A program made the translations under genes and the position numbers. A stretch of DNA of 64,000 nucleotides from Pengzhenrongella sicca (GTDB lineage Bacteria > Actinomycetota > Actinomycetes > Actinomycetales > Cellulomonadaceae): NCBI RefSeq assembly GCF_017569225.1, contig NZ_CP071868.1:1426001-1490000 (forward strand), read 5' to 3'. This document shows positions 51,556 to 60,337 of this stretch, one piece after another. Under the pieces are notes generated by a model that was not told the origin of the DNA, made no database searches, and worked only from the letters and a program-made list of their open reading frames with translations. Position 1 is the stretch's first letter. The number at the start of each line of letters is the position of its first letter.

Positions 51556-51646
51556 TCCCGCGACCATGGCCCCCGCGAGGTGCTCGGCATGGCACCGGTC
51601 ATCGTGACCGAACTGTGACCTGCGAAGGACAGTTCGGGCGGGCCAA

Positions 51647-51665
51647 GCCCCAGCGGATCTGGGGC
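51647..51665 (+). terminator. Terminator of PAC2 gene
   Basis: GCCCCAG (51647-51653), loop CGGAT, CTGGGGC (51659-51665): perfect 7-bp stem, with a TTTT run 12 nt further on. It lies about 90 bp after the PAC2 stop and before the cold-shock gene leader. Confidence 0.6.
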
Positions 51666-51793
51666 CGCCGTGAGACGATTTTGCCCGCTGCAGTGACGTA
51701 CTGACGCTCGTCGTGGGCAAGGACATTGTGGCAGGCGATCGGGCACAAGGCCCGCTCGTCGAAGTTCCCCGGCTGGACAGAAGGACACAGAAC

Positions 51794-51997
51794 ATGGCAC
51801 AGGGTGCTGTCAAGTGGTTCAACGCTGAGAAGGGCTTTGGGTTCATCGCCCAGGACGGCGGCGGCGCCGACGTCTTCGTCCACTACTCGGCCATCGAGAG
51901 CCAGGGCTACCGCTCGCTCGACGAGGGCCAGCGCGTCGAGTTCGAGATCACCCAGGGACCGAAGGGCCCCCAGGCAGAGCAGGTCCGCCCGCTCTAG
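51794..51997 (+). CDS. cspA: Cold-shock protein (CspA family)
   Basis: Single OB-fold RNA chaperone of 67 residues. RNP1 is KGFGFI (13-18) and RNP2 is DVFVHY (26-31); [23 protein letters not shown] is the usual actinobacterial start. AAGGACA lies 6-12 nt before ATG 51794. The leader probably exceeds 100 nt, as is common for cold-shock messages. Its stop shares CTAG with the convergent spermidine-synthase-like gene. Confidence 0.95.
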   Translation: MAQGAVKWFNAEKGFGFIAQDGGGADVFVHYSAIESQGYRSLDEGQRVEFEITQGPKGPQAEQVRPL

Positions 51998-52938
51998 ATC
52001 GCAGACTCGGAATTCGGCTGAGGCCTCACCCGTGCGGGTGGGGCCTCAGTCGCATCCGGGCCGACGACGTCGGCGTCGACCAGCGGCTTGGCGCGGCCCG
52101 CGAAGGCCGTGAGCTCGGCTCCGTGCAGGAGCCGCGTGGGCGCGGGCAACGACCGGATGGCGCGGGCCAGGTCGGCCGACCCGAGCAGTCCCGGTCGGTC
52201 CGAGCCCGCGAGGACGAGGTTGCCGTACCTCCGGCCGCGTAGCTGACCCGGCTCGGCGATCGCCGCCACGTCGGCGAACTCGGCGAGCAGCGTCGCGACC
52301 TCCGCCTTCGCGTGGTCGAGCGGCGGGCGGTCCGCGCAGTTCGCGAGGTAGACCCCGCCGGGGCGCAGCACGCGGGCCGCATCCGCCGTGAACTCACGGG
52401 TCGTGACGTGCGCCGGCGTGACCGCCCCCGCGAACACGTCGCGGATGATGACGTCGGCGCTCGCGGAGGGTAGGCCGGCGAGCTCGGCACGGGCATCGCC
52501 CGTGCGCAGCCGGAGCAACGGCGCTCGCGGCAGGTCGAACCACGTGCGCACGAGCGAGGCGAGGGTCGCGTCGAGCTCGATCGCCAGCTGGTGCGAACCC
52601 GGCCGGACGACCTCCAGATAACGGGCCATCGTGCAGCCCGCCGCGCCGAGGTGCACCACGCGCAGCGGTGCCGGCGCGGCGCCGAGGCGCTCGATCACCG
52701 CCGCCATCTGCTGCATGTACTCGAACTCGAGCCGCGTCGGGTCGGTCAGGTCGAGGTGCGAGCTCGGCACGCCGTTGAGGTACACGGTCACCGCGCCCGG
52801 GTCGTGCCGCTCGCGCCGGAGCTCGACCGTCCCGGTCGAGACGGGGACGAGGCCGTCGGGTAGCTCAGGAGGGGATGTGGGTGCCCGGTGAGACGCTGGG
52901 CGTGCTCGCCGGCTCGGGGTACTGCCGCGACCGGCCAT
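51994..52938 (-). CDS. Spermidine synthase-like methyltransferase-fold protein
   Basis: A 314-residue protein with the polyamine-synthase/methyltransferase fold: [56 protein letters not shown] (nucleotide-binding), and [23 protein letters not shown]. The aspartates that bind the aminopropyl donor in true SpeE are only partly kept, so the activity is uncertain. ATG 52938 begins a 30-residue basic, disordered N-terminus. Its last codons overlap the csp stop (CTAG), and its 3' end contains a hairpin that may terminate csp. Confidence 0.85.
   Translation of the reverse strand: MAGRGSTPSRRARPASHRAPTSPPELPDGLVPVSTGTVELRRERHDPGAVTVYLNGVPSSHLDLTDPTRLEFEYMQQMAAVIERLGAAPAPLRVVHLGAAGCTMARYLEVVRPGSHQLAIELDATLASLVRTWFDLPRAPLLRLRTGDARAELAGLPSASADVIIRDVFAGAVTPAHVTTREFTADAARVLRPGGVYLANCADRPPLDHAKAEVATLLAEFADVAAIAEPGQLRGRRYGNLVLAGSDRPGLLGSADLARAIRSLPAPTRLLHGAELTAFAGRAKPLVDADVVGPDATEAPPARVRPQPNSESAI
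52019..52048 (+). terminator. csp terminator inside the convergent gene
   Basis: TGAGGCCTCACCC (52019-52031), loop GTGC, GGGTGGGGCCTCA (52036-52048): 13-bp stem with a single G-T pair, 22 nt after the csp stop. It lies within the final codons of the opposite-strand spermidine-synthase-like gene, so both sequences are constrained. Confidence 0.7.
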
Positions 52939-52994
52939 GGGCTCACGGTACGGGCTGGGCGGTGCCGCTGGTCGGGAACGTCTGGACAACGGGC

Positions 52995-53023
52995 TTGACG
53001 ACATCGAACAGGTGTTCGATACT
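52995..53023 (+). promoter_or_regulatory. SOS promoter of the HEPN-dinB unit with perfect LexA box
   Basis: TTGACG (-35, 52995-53000), 17-nt spacer, GATACT (-10, 53018-53023). The spacer contains TCGAAC-AGGT-GTTCGA (53004-53019), a perfect 16-bp LexA box. The HEPN gene starts 18 nt after the -10. Confidence 0.92.
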
Positions 53024-53041
53024 GAGACAGGAGGTGCTCCG

Positions 53042-53611
53042 ATGAGCCGAACAGACCGCACCGCAGCAGACCGCACCGCAGCCGAGGGCGGCGCCGTTCT
53101 CACGAGCAGGGCCCCATCCGCGGGCAGCGCCCCGTCCGTTTCCCGCGCGGCCGATCAGGCTGTGCCGCTGCACTCGGTCCCCCTCCCGGCTACCGCTGTC
53201 GACCTCCTGACTCGCGCCGAGGCCGAGCTGCTCGCCGCACAGTTCTCGAACGACCCCGGCGAGCGGTTCGTGCACGCGCACCTTGCCGGCCTGCGGGCCG
53301 CGTCCGCCGTGCTTGCCGTTCGCGGCCGGCCCGGCGGCCGACGCGCGCCGCGCACGGTCTGGGAGATGCTCGATGCCGTGGCCCCCGAGGTCGAGACGTG
53401 GTCGGCCTACTTCGCCGGCGGCGCCGGCCTGCGTCGGGCGGTCGAGGCCGGCCGGTCCGACGCCGTCGATGCTGCCCGTGCCGAGGAGGTCCTGTGCGCG
53501 GCGGAGGACTTCCTGGACGAGGTCGGCGAACTGCTTGCCCGCGCGGCGCTCGGCGGCGGCGCGGGGGCGGTCCCGGCGCGGCCGCGCTCGCTCGCCGTCC
53601 GGGCTTCGTGA
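53042..53611 (+). CDS. SAV_6107-family HEPN domain protein, SOS-controlled
   Basis: A 189-residue, probably helical protein. After a disordered Ser/Ala-rich start (1-45) comes a HEPN-like core: ATAVDLLTRAEAELLAAQ, then ERFVHAHLAGLRAASAVLAVRG and a C-terminal helix VLCAAEDFLDEVGELL. R75-F-V-H-A-H80 fits the R-x4-H motif that forms the active site in HEPN ribonucleases, though its place in an early helix is unusual. AGGAGGTG precedes ATG 53042. It is the first gene after a perfect LexA box and lies 97 bp before dinB, so it should be induced with translesion synthesis. Catalysis is unproven. Confidence 0.85.
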   Translation: MSRTDRTAADRTAAEGGAVLTSRAPSAGSAPSVSRAADQAVPLHSVPLPATAVDLLTRAEAELLAAQFSNDPGERFVHAHLAGLRAASAVLAVRGRPGGRRAPRTVWEMLDAVAPEVETWSAYFAGGAGLRRAVEAGRSDAVDAARAEEVLCAAEDFLDEVGELLARAALGGGAGAVPARPRSLAVRAS

Positions 53612-53618
53612 AGCGGGC

Positions 53619-53718
53619 GACGTCGTGCTGGTCCACCTCGTGAGCATGGGTACGTGCGTGAGCACGGAGACGTCGTGAGTACCGTGACGTCGTGAGCAGG
53701 GCCACGTCGTGAGCCGGA
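53619..53718. repeat. ACGTCGTGAG repeats before dinB
   Basis: Imperfect copies of a 17-20 bp unit with core GACGTCGTGAG occur at about 53620, 53669, 53689 and 53703. They fill the HEPN-dinB gap, and the last copy provides the GTG start of dinB. The earlier copies also offer GTG triplets in other frames. Confidence 0.75.
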
Positions 53719-54998
53719 CCTCTGGGCCAGCGCTCGGGCGCCGTGACTGGGGCCGGGAAGAGGACGGCGCCTCGATCCTGCACGTCGACATGGACGCGTT
53801 CTTCGCCTCCGTCGAGCTCGCACGTCGACCGCACCTGCGGGGCAAACCGGTGATCGTGGGCGGCTCGGAACGCTCGGTGGTCCTCGCCGCGACGTACGAG
53901 GCGCGCGCGTTCGGCGTGCACTCCGCGATGCCGATGCAGGTGGCGTTGCGGATGTGCCCGCAGGCCGTCGTCGTGCCCCCCGACATGGCCGCCTACCGGG
54001 AGGTGTCGACCGGGGTGATGGAGATCCTCGGCGACGTGACGACGCTCGTCGAACAGGCGAGCGTCGACGAGGCGTTCCTCGACGTCTCGGGTGCCCGGCG
54101 CCGGCTCGGCCCGCCCACGGTGATCGCGGCCCGGATCCGGGAGCGGGTCCGTGCTCAGCACGGGATCACCTGCTCGGTCGGGATCGCGAGCACGAAGTTC
54201 GTGGCCAAGATCGCCTCTGGGCGCGCGAAGCCGGACGGTGTCCTGCTCATCCCTCGGGACGCCGCCGTGCCGTTCCTGCGCGAGCTTCCGGTCGGAGCGC
54301 TGTGGGGGGTGGGGGAGCGCACCGAGGTCGCGCTCGCCCGCTGGGGAATCCGGTCGGTCGCCGAGCTCGCGGACAGCGACGTCTCGACAATCCAGCGGGC
54401 GGTTGGCAAGGTTGCCGGGGCGCACCTGCATGATCTCGCGTGGGGGCGCGATCCGCGGCCGGTGTCCCCGGGTCGGACGGACAAGAGCATCAGCGCCGAG
54501 ACGACCTTTCCGGTCGACCTGACCGACCTCGCCGTCGTGCAGACGCACGCCCTCGCGCTCGCGGACCGGTGCGCCGGTCGGTTGCGCGCCGAGGGACTGG
54601 TCACCCGGACGGTGAGCATCAAGGTCAGGACCTCCGACTTCCGCACCCTGACCCGGGCACGGACGCTGCCGGCGCCGACGGACGTCGGCAGGGAGATCTA
54701 CCTCGTCGCACGCGAACTCCTCGCCGGCGTCGACCTCGGCGGCCTGGCGATCCGGCTCGTCGGCGTGCGCGCGGAGGGGCTGTCGGCTGCGGCGAGCACC
54801 GCGCAGCAGCCGACCCTCGAGGAGGCCGTCGGGGACGAGCAGCTCGGCCGACGCAAGGCGGAGCAGGCGATGGATCTGGTGCGGAGCAGATTCGGCCTCG
54901 AATCGATCCGAGCGGCGTCCGTTGCTGTGGTCAAGGACACCAAAGACAGGGTCACCCCTTCTTCAACTACCGCGGACGCCAATCGGGACCTATTCTGA
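53709..54998 (+). CDS. dinB: DNA polymerase IV (DinB, Y family)
   Basis: Translesion polymerase of 429 residues. Catalytic acids are D27 (LHVDMDAFFASVEL) and D120-E121 (QASVDEAFLDVSG); steric and finger residues VVLAATYEARAFGVHSAMP and SVGIASTKFVAKIASGRAKPDG are standard, followed by thumb and little-finger domains. The C-terminus ANRDLF resembles a beta-clamp-binding motif. GTG 53709 begins a 20-residue leader before the conserved ILHVDMD. It is downstream of the SOS-controlled HEPN gene and presumably on the same transcript. Confidence 0.96.
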   Translation: MSRTSGPALGRRDWGREEDGASILHVDMDAFFASVELARRPHLRGKPVIVGGSERSVVLAATYEARAFGVHSAMPMQVALRMCPQAVVVPPDMAAYREVSTGVMEILGDVTTLVEQASVDEAFLDVSGARRRLGPPTVIAARIRERVRAQHGITCSVGIASTKFVAKIASGRAKPDGVLLIPRDAAVPFLRELPVGALWGVGERTEVALARWGIRSVAELADSDVSTIQRAVGKVAGAHLHDLAWGRDPRPVSPGRTDKSISAETTFPVDLTDLAVVQTHALALADRCAGRLRAEGLVTRTVSIKVRTSDFRTLTRARTLPAPTDVGREIYLVARELLAGVDLGGLAIRLVGVRAEGLSAAASTAQQPTLEEAVGDEQLGRRKAEQAMDLVRSRFGLESIRAASVAVVKDTKDRVTPSSTTADANRDLF

Positions 54999-55034
54999 TG
55001 TCGACAAGTCCCAGCGGGTAGTGCGGAGGTACTG

Positions 55035-55430
55035 ATGCCTCTCTCCGAGTACGAGCAGCGCGTACTGGAGCAGATGGAGCGACAGCTCACGTCTGACGAC
55101 CCCAGGCTCGCCAACACTCTTCAGTCGACCGGACATCGAACCGTGGGTCGATGGGTCCTCGCCGGCTCGGGATTCGTGGTCGGGATGCTCGTCCTGGTCG
55201 CCGGTGCGGCCGGCTCCCGGTTGTGGTTGGGAGTGATCGGCTTCCTCCTGATGTTCGCGGCGTGCGTCTTCGCCTTCGCGGCTCCTCGAGCGACCGGTCC
55301 GACGGGTGTGGTCAACGCCAAGGGTGGGGTGACCCCCCGCGCCGGCGCGGCGGCCAAGAAGTCGGGCGGCGGGCTCCTGCGCAAGTTCGAGCAGCGCTGG
55401 GACCGGCGCCGCGATCAGGACGGTCACTAG
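55035..55430 (+). CDS. DUF3040 membrane protein
   Basis: A 131-residue protein of an actinobacterial family found next to dinB or the division cluster. PLSEYEQRVLEQMERQLTSDDPRLANTL is the DUF3040 signature; two transmembrane helices follow (about residues 40-60 and 64-85), then a basic, disordered tail. GGAGGT lies 5-10 nt before ATG 55035. Topology suggests both ends are cytoplasmic. Function unknown. Confidence 0.92.
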   Translation: MPLSEYEQRVLEQMERQLTSDDPRLANTLQSTGHRTVGRWVLAGSGFVVGMLVLVAGAAGSRLWLGVIGFLLMFAACVFAFAAPRATGPTGVVNAKGGVTPRAGAAAKKSGGGLLRKFEQRWDRRRDQDGH

Positions 55431-55440
55431 CAGCCCTGAT

Positions 55441-55506
55441 CTGGTCTACCGACGACCTGGTCTCACCGACGACCTGGTCTCACCGACGGACCGGTCTCAC
55501 CCGACG
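55441..55506. repeat. 17-bp tandem repeat between DUF3040 and tgpA
   Basis: About four copies of CTGGTCTCACCGACGAC start at 55441, 55457, 55474 and 55491, filling the gap between the convergent genes and entering the last codons of tgpA. The fourth copy is the most degenerate. Confidence 0.8.
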
Positions 55507-57686
55507 CGCTCGGACGACCGAGTCGATCGGGCGAGTTCGCGCACTATGGCGCGCACATAGTCCTCGAGCTCGCCGTGCTCGAGCGGGCGCGGGGCGGGCG
55601 CGTACCGGGTCTCCTCGAGCGCGCGCACGAGGGCGTTCAGTGCCGCCCCGGCCTCCGGCCCGAGCGGGCCGTCGATGCGCCGCTCGAGCTCGGACACGAT
55701 GAGCACTGCCGCCTGTCGGGGCGTGCGGGCGTCGCTCCACGTGATGCCCGCCGCCGCCAGCCGGCCGCGTAGGCGGGTCCAGGCGACCTCCGGATCGAGG
55801 CCGACCGCGGCGGCGGACCGGCGTCGGCGCCACCACCAGCCGAGCCCGACGAGGAACATCAGGGAGCCGGCGGCGCCGGCCGCGATCCGCAGCGGGCGGT
55901 CGGAGTCGGCCGCGGCGCTGGCGGGGCCTGCCTGCGGAGCCTGGCTCGGGGCGGCGCTCGGGACCGCGCCCTCGTCGCGCGGGTTCGGCTCGGGGACCGG
56001 CGCGTTGCCGGTCGAGGCGAACGGGTCGGCCCAGCGCGGCGGCGAGCCGGACTGGACGGCCGGCGTCGGCTCGAAGCGCACCCAACCCGCCCCGGGGAAG
56101 TACAGCTCGGGCCAGGCGTGGGAGTCCCTGCCGGTCACGACCTGCGTGCCCGTGTCGTCGGCCGTGCCGGGCAGGAAGCCGACGCCGAGCCGCGCCGGGA
56201 TGCCGAGCGTCCGGGCGAGCAGCGTCATCGCCGTGCCGAACTGGACGCAGTACCCGGTCCGGCTTTGCAGGAAGTCCCAGACGGCGTCGTCGCTGCGCGC
56301 GGGCGGGACCTCGGTGTCGTAGGTGAAGTTCTGCGCGCTGCGCAGGTAGGACTGCAGCGCGAGCGCCTGCTCGTACGTGCCGTCCGCCGCCGAGGCGATC
56401 TCCGCGGCCGCCGCGGCGACGTCGTCGGAGTGCGACGTCCGGGGAACCTCGAGGTACTGGTCGAGGTCCGCCGGGTAGGTCACGTCGGCGCCCCGGAGGC
56501 CGTCGGCGGTCAGGTCGAGGAGCTCGACCTCCATCGTGTAGGACATCCCGGGGCGCGTGACGCTGGGGCGGTTCACCTCGTCGCGCTCCGCGTCGTAGGT
56601 CCACCGCCCGGCCGAGTCGAGCGTGCGGGGCATCACCGGGACCGGCAGGCGCTCCTCGCGCAGGCCGCGGATCGTCACGTCGACGCTGGTCGTGGTCGGT
56701 TGGGCCTCCCCGGCCGGGCGGTCGGCGAGGTCCCGCGCGGGCCACAGCAGCGCGTCGTCGGCGGCGACCCCAGCCGTGCGGGTGTCGCGCGACCAGTTCT
56801 CGCCGTCGAAGTCTCGCAGCGTGAAGACGCGAAGCGGGCCGACCCCGACGGGGTCGGCGCGATAGGTCAGGACGACCTCGCTCGACCGGGCGCCCAGGCT
56901 CTCGCGCAGGTCGAGGTCCTGCGCGAGCTGCAGGGACCCGGTCGAGACCGCGCCGAGGCTCGGCAGGCTCAGGGTCGCGAAGCCGGGCAGCGACCCGGCG
57001 AGCGGGGAGAGCGCGAGCGCGCCGACCGTCACGGTCGCCGCGCCGGCGGCGGCGAGCCCCGCGCGCCGCGGCCCGTCGCTCGAGCGCCGCGAGCCCCGCG
57101 ACCCGGGCGGCGGGGCGGCGGTCAGGGCGAGCAGCAGGACGTACGCGGCGGCGGCGCCGACGAAGGCCAAGCCGCTCCCGGGCCGGCCGAGGGTGATGCC
57201 TGGCAGCCACAGCGCGAGCAGCGCGAGGCCGGACCAGGCCGGTGCCCCGAGCCCGAGGGCGAGGAGGTCGACGACGAGCAGCACGAGCAGCGCCCCGCCG
57301 ACGATGAGGAGCTCGAGCGCCGGGATGGCCTCGACCGGTGGCCGCGACATGTCCGTGTAGGCCAGTCCGGCCCGGAAGGTGTCGCCCAGGCGCGCCAACG
57401 AGGCCGTGCTCGGCACCGGCTGGAAGCGGCCGGGCGGGCTGGCGTAGGCGGCCAACAGCCCGAGGCCGACGGCGAGCCCGCCGACGAGCGTCGGCGCCCA
57501 CCACGCGGTCGTCGTGCTGCGCAGGACCGCGAGGAGCGCGGCGAGCGCGATGACGGCGGCTGCACCCACGGGCAGCCAGCGGCCGGGGGCGACCGCGCCG
57601 GTCAGCGACAGCAGGCTCGCGCTCACGGCGAGCGCGCACAGCGCGCCCGCGAGCCACGTGCGCGCGCCGCCGGGGACCGGGCTCAT
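55497..57686 (-). CDS. TgpA-type membrane transglutaminase-like protein
   Basis: A 729-residue membrane protein: about five N-terminal helices (DUF3488/TgpA_N), a large external loop, a transglutaminase-like domain with catalytic C480 (GYCVQFGTAMTLLARTLGIPARLGVGFLPG), then the histidine in RDSHAWPELYF and the acid in WVRFEPTP. A further membrane helix (about 605-625) and a DUF4129-like cytoplasmic tail follow. It is the third gene of the moxR-DUF58-tgpA operon, overlapping DUF58 by 4 bp. The family is essential in Pseudomonas; the substrate in actinobacteria is unknown. Confidence 0.92.
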   Translation of the reverse strand: MSPVPGGARTWLAGALCALAVSASLLSLTGAVAPGRWLPVGAAAVIALAALLAVLRSTTTAWWAPTLVGGLAVGLGLLAAYASPPGRFQPVPSTASLARLGDTFRAGLAYTDMSRPPVEAIPALELLIVGGALLVLLVVDLLALGLGAPAWSGLALLALWLPGITLGRPGSGLAFVGAAAAYVLLLALTAAPPPGSRGSRRSSDGPRRAGLAAAGAATVTVGALALSPLAGSLPGFATLSLPSLGAVSTGSLQLAQDLDLRESLGARSSEVVLTYRADPVGVGPLRVFTLRDFDGENWSRDTRTAGVAADDALLWPARDLADRPAGEAQPTTTSVDVTIRGLREERLPVPVMPRTLDSAGRWTYDAERDEVNRPSVTRPGMSYTMEVELLDLTADGLRGADVTYPADLDQYLEVPRTSHSDDVAAAAAEIASAADGTYEQALALQSYLRSAQNFTYDTEVPPARSDDAVWDFLQSRTGYCVQFGTAMTLLARTLGIPARLGVGFLPGTADDTGTQVVTGRDSHAWPELYFPGAGWVRFEPTPAVQSGSPPRWADPFASTGNAPVPEPNPRDEGAVPSAAPSQAPQAGPASAAADSDRPLRIAAGAAGSLMFLVGLGWWWRRRRSAAAVGLDPEVAWTRLRGRLAAAGITWSDARTPRQAAVLIVSELERRIDGPLGPEAGAALNALVRALEETRYAPAPRPLEHGELEDYVRAIVRELARSTRSSERVG

Positions 57687-58987
57687 CGGCTCGTCCCCAG
57701 CAGGCGGTGCCAGCAGTCGGCGAGATCCTCACCCGGCGTCGCCGCGCACGCCCGCCAGCCAGCCCGGCGCAGCGCCGCGAGCGTGTGCTCGGCCTCGCGT
57801 CGCGGGACGCCGGCGCTGGTCGGCACCCGCACCACGGCGAGCGAGTCGTTGAAGTCGCCGACCCGGGCGAGCGAGCCGCGCGCGGCGGCGGACAGTGGCC
57901 CGACCACCGCGAAGACCAGCGCCGAGCCGGATCCGGGGGCCGTGAGCTCGTGTGCGGCGGCGAGCAGGTCCTCCTCGACGGCGAGCTCGGTGGTCGCGGG
58001 CTCCAGGTCGACCGTGAGGTCGAGCAGGTCGACCCGCGCCGTGCCGGCCGCGCCCCCACGCAGGTGTCGCAGGCGCAGCGTGGGGTCGATGTGCGCGCCG
58101 CCCGCGCCGGGGCGCCCGCCGAGGAGCCGGACGGGGTGCCCGGCCCCGAGCAGGGCGAGGCCCATCGAGGCGCCCAGCGCTACGGTCCACTCGATCCCGG
58201 CCCGGTCTGCCGGCAGGTCCAGCAGGACGCTCGCGGGGCGCAGGCCGGCCCGCTCGTCGCTGCGGACCAGGAGCTCGCCGCGGCGAGCGGAGCTCGCCCA
58301 GTGCACGCGCCGTAGGTCGTCGCCCTCGCGGTAGTCCCGCAGTGCGGCGTCGTCCGTGGACGGTGAGCGCGCGCCCAGCGCGACCCGATCCGGCTCGCCG
58401 ACCAGGGCGCCGCGCGGCAGCGGCAGCTCGACCACCTCCGGCCAGACGGCGACCTCGGCCTGCTCGCCGAGCGTCGCGCGGCTCTGGGCGACGCCGAACG
58501 GGTCCGTCCGCCGCACCACGAGCGGGCCGAGCGGCCAGCGACCGCGGCGCGTGGGCTGGATCGGGTAGGTCAGCGCGATGAGGCCGGGGGCGCGCACGAC
58601 GCGGGCGCGCAGGGTGAGCCCGCCCGACACCTGGGTCGCGGCCTGCTCGCCCAGATGCAGCTCGGCGAGGCGGGTGCGTCCGCCCGGGGACCCCGCCCGG
58701 ATCTCGACCCGGACCGACGCGGGGCTGCCCGCGGCCACGGGGTTCGGGACGATCGTGCGGACCACCTGGAGCGGGTGCCGGCCCCGCGCCGGGTCGACGA
58801 CGACGAGCCAGGCCGTGCCGGCGACGACGACGAGCGGCCCGAGCAGGCCCAGCCGCGTCAGGTCGGCCGACCCCAGGCCGACCCCGACCGTCGCGAGGGC
58901 GATGCCGGTGAGCCCGAGCCCGACGCCCCGCGCGGTCAGCCGAACCTGGCCGGGCAGCACGGCGTCGAGCCACCCGCGCGCGTTCAC
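57683..58987 (-). CDS. DUF58 (vWA-like) protein
   Basis: A 434-residue protein with two membrane helices near the N-terminus (about residues 20-60) and a DUF58 domain; the hallmark RDYREGDDLRRVHWASSARRGELLVR lies near residue 220. A degenerate von Willebrand A fold follows (ASVLLDLPADRAGIEWTVALGASMGLALL). DUF58 proteins usually act as partners of MoxR ATPases. GTG 58987 overlaps the moxR stop (GTGA), and its own stop overlaps the tgpA start (ATGA), so the three are tightly coupled. Confidence 0.9.
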   Translation of the reverse strand: MNARGWLDAVLPGQVRLTARGVGLGLTGIALATVGVGLGSADLTRLGLLGPLVVVAGTAWLVVVDPARGRHPLQVVRTIVPNPVAAGSPASVRVEIRAGSPGGRTRLAELHLGEQAATQVSGGLTLRARVVRAPGLIALTYPIQPTRRGRWPLGPLVVRRTDPFGVAQSRATLGEQAEVAVWPEVVELPLPRGALVGEPDRVALGARSPSTDDAALRDYREGDDLRRVHWASSARRGELLVRSDERAGLRPASVLLDLPADRAGIEWTVALGASMGLALLGAGHPVRLLGGRPGAGGAHIDPTLRLRHLRGGAAGTARVDLLDLTVDLEPATTELAVEEDLLAAAHELTAPGSGSALVFAVVGPLSAAARGSLARVGDFNDSLAVVRVPTSAGVPRREAEHTLAALRRAGWRACAATPGEDLADCWHRLLGTSR

Positions 58988-59985
58988 CCCGTCGCTCGGC
59001 GGCTGCGCGTGAGGGAGCCGGCCGGGGGCAGGGCGGTCCGGGCGACGACGGTCCGCACGACGTCCGCGGTCGTTCGGCCGGACAGCCGCGACTCGGTGCT
59101 CGGCAGGAGGCGGTGGGCGAGCACGTGCTCGGCGAGGGCCTGCACGTCGTCGGGCAGCACGTGGTCGCGACCGGAGAGCGCGGCGAACGCCTTCGAGGCA
59201 CGCAACAGCTGGATCGCCGCGCGCGGCGAGGCGCCCAGCCGCAGGCCGGTGTCCTCCCGCGTGGCCCGCACGAGCTCGACGACGTAGCTCTTGATCGCGG
59301 GCGACGCGTACAGCCGGCGCGCGGTCGCGATCAGCCGCTCGACCTGCGCGGCGTCGGTCACGGGCCGCAGCTCGGCGAGCGGGTCGGTGACCTCCTGGCG
59401 GTCGAGCAGGTCGAGCTCGGCGTCCCGGTCGGGGTAGCCCACCGTGAGCCGGGCCATGAACCGATCGCGCTGCGCCTCGGGCAGCGGGTACGTGCCCTCC
59501 ATCTCGACCGGGTTCTGGGTCGCGATCACGAGGAACGGGCGCGGCAGCTGGTAGGTGAGCCCGTCGATCGTCGCCTGCGCCTCCTGCATGCACTCGAGCA
59601 GCGCGGACTGCGTCTTGGGCGACGCGCGGTTGATCTCGTCGCCGATCACGATGTTCGAGAACACCGGGCCAGGCCGGAACTCGAACTCGTGCGTCTGCGC
59701 GCGGAAGATGTTGACCCCGGTCAGGTCGCTCGGCAGCAGGTCCGGGGTGAACTGGATCCGGCCGACGGTGCAGTCGATGCTGCGGGCGAGCGCCTTGGCG
59801 AGCGTGGTCTTGCCGACGCCGGGGACGTCCTCCAGCAGGAGGTGCCCCTCGCCGAGCAGGACCGCGACGGTCAGCCGGACGAGCTCGGGCCGGCCGGCGA
59901 TCACCTGCTCGATGCCGTCCCGAATCTTCTGGGTGACCTCGACCAGCTCGTCCAGCTCCGTCGAGGACGGCACGGCCTGAAGCAT
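58984..59985 (-). CDS. MoxR-family AAA+ ATPase
   Basis: Chaperone-like ATPase of 333 residues. Walker A is VPGVGKTT (54-61), Walker B VIGDEINRASPKTQSALLE, sensor 1 IATQNPVEMEGTYPLPEAQRDRFM, and a C-terminal lid ending in TADVVRTVVARTALP. AAGGAG lies 7-12 nt before ATG 59985, and this decides the start; the frame is open further up through the intergenic region. It heads the operon with DUF58 and tgpA, divergent from mraZ. Confidence 0.94.
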   Translation of the reverse strand: MLQAVPSSTELDELVEVTQKIRDGIEQVIAGRPELVRLTVAVLLGEGHLLLEDVPGVGKTTLAKALARSIDCTVGRIQFTPDLLPSDLTGVNIFRAQTHEFEFRPGPVFSNIVIGDEINRASPKTQSALLECMQEAQATIDGLTYQLPRPFLVIATQNPVEMEGTYPLPEAQRDRFMARLTVGYPDRDAELDLLDRQEVTDPLAELRPVTDAAQVERLIATARRLYASPAIKSYVVELVRATREDTGLRLGASPRAAIQLLRASKAFAALSGRDHVLPDDVQALAEHVLAHRLLPSTESRLSGRTTADVVRTVVARTALPPAGSLTRSRRATG

Positions 59986-60080
59986 GCTGACTCCTTCGTC
60001 GACCACCCCGGACACGCAATGCCCCGAGCCTAGGTGACGGGCCTGCGTCGGGCGACGGTTACGCGGGTCTGGACCTGCCG

Positions 60081-60116
60081 CCAGATCGCTCCAGACGGGC
60101 CTCCACATCGCTCCAC
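60081..60116 (-). promoter_or_regulatory. TGGAG repeat cluster upstream of moxR
   Basis: On the minus strand, GTGGAG-N4-GTGGAG, then two more TGG triplets (first bases at 60115, 60105, 60093, 60083; spacings 10, 12, 10). The unit equals that of the mraZ operator about 250 bp away. It lies about 50 bp before the moxR -10 element. Possible second MraZ site. Confidence 0.5.
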
Positions 60117-60337
60117 CCGGGCGCTCGCGGGTGCCTCCTGCGCCCCCGCCGCCCCGCGCCGCGTCTCGTCGCGGCCCCGATCGCGCCTGCGCGGCGGTTG
60201 CCCGCGCCCCGCATCCCGACCGCGCGGTCCGCCGCGCGCGGCGCGGGCGCGCGGGCGCGAAGAATCCCTCCACCGGACTTTGCGCCCACGACCTGCATCG
60301 ATGTCCCCAGCTGCGCCCATTCGAGGGATCTGAACCG

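Noticed and set aside
60034-60333. 99-codon frame in the moxR-mraZ gap
   Set aside because: Arg/Pro/Ser-rich, no conserved segment, and it starts inside the moxR promoter.
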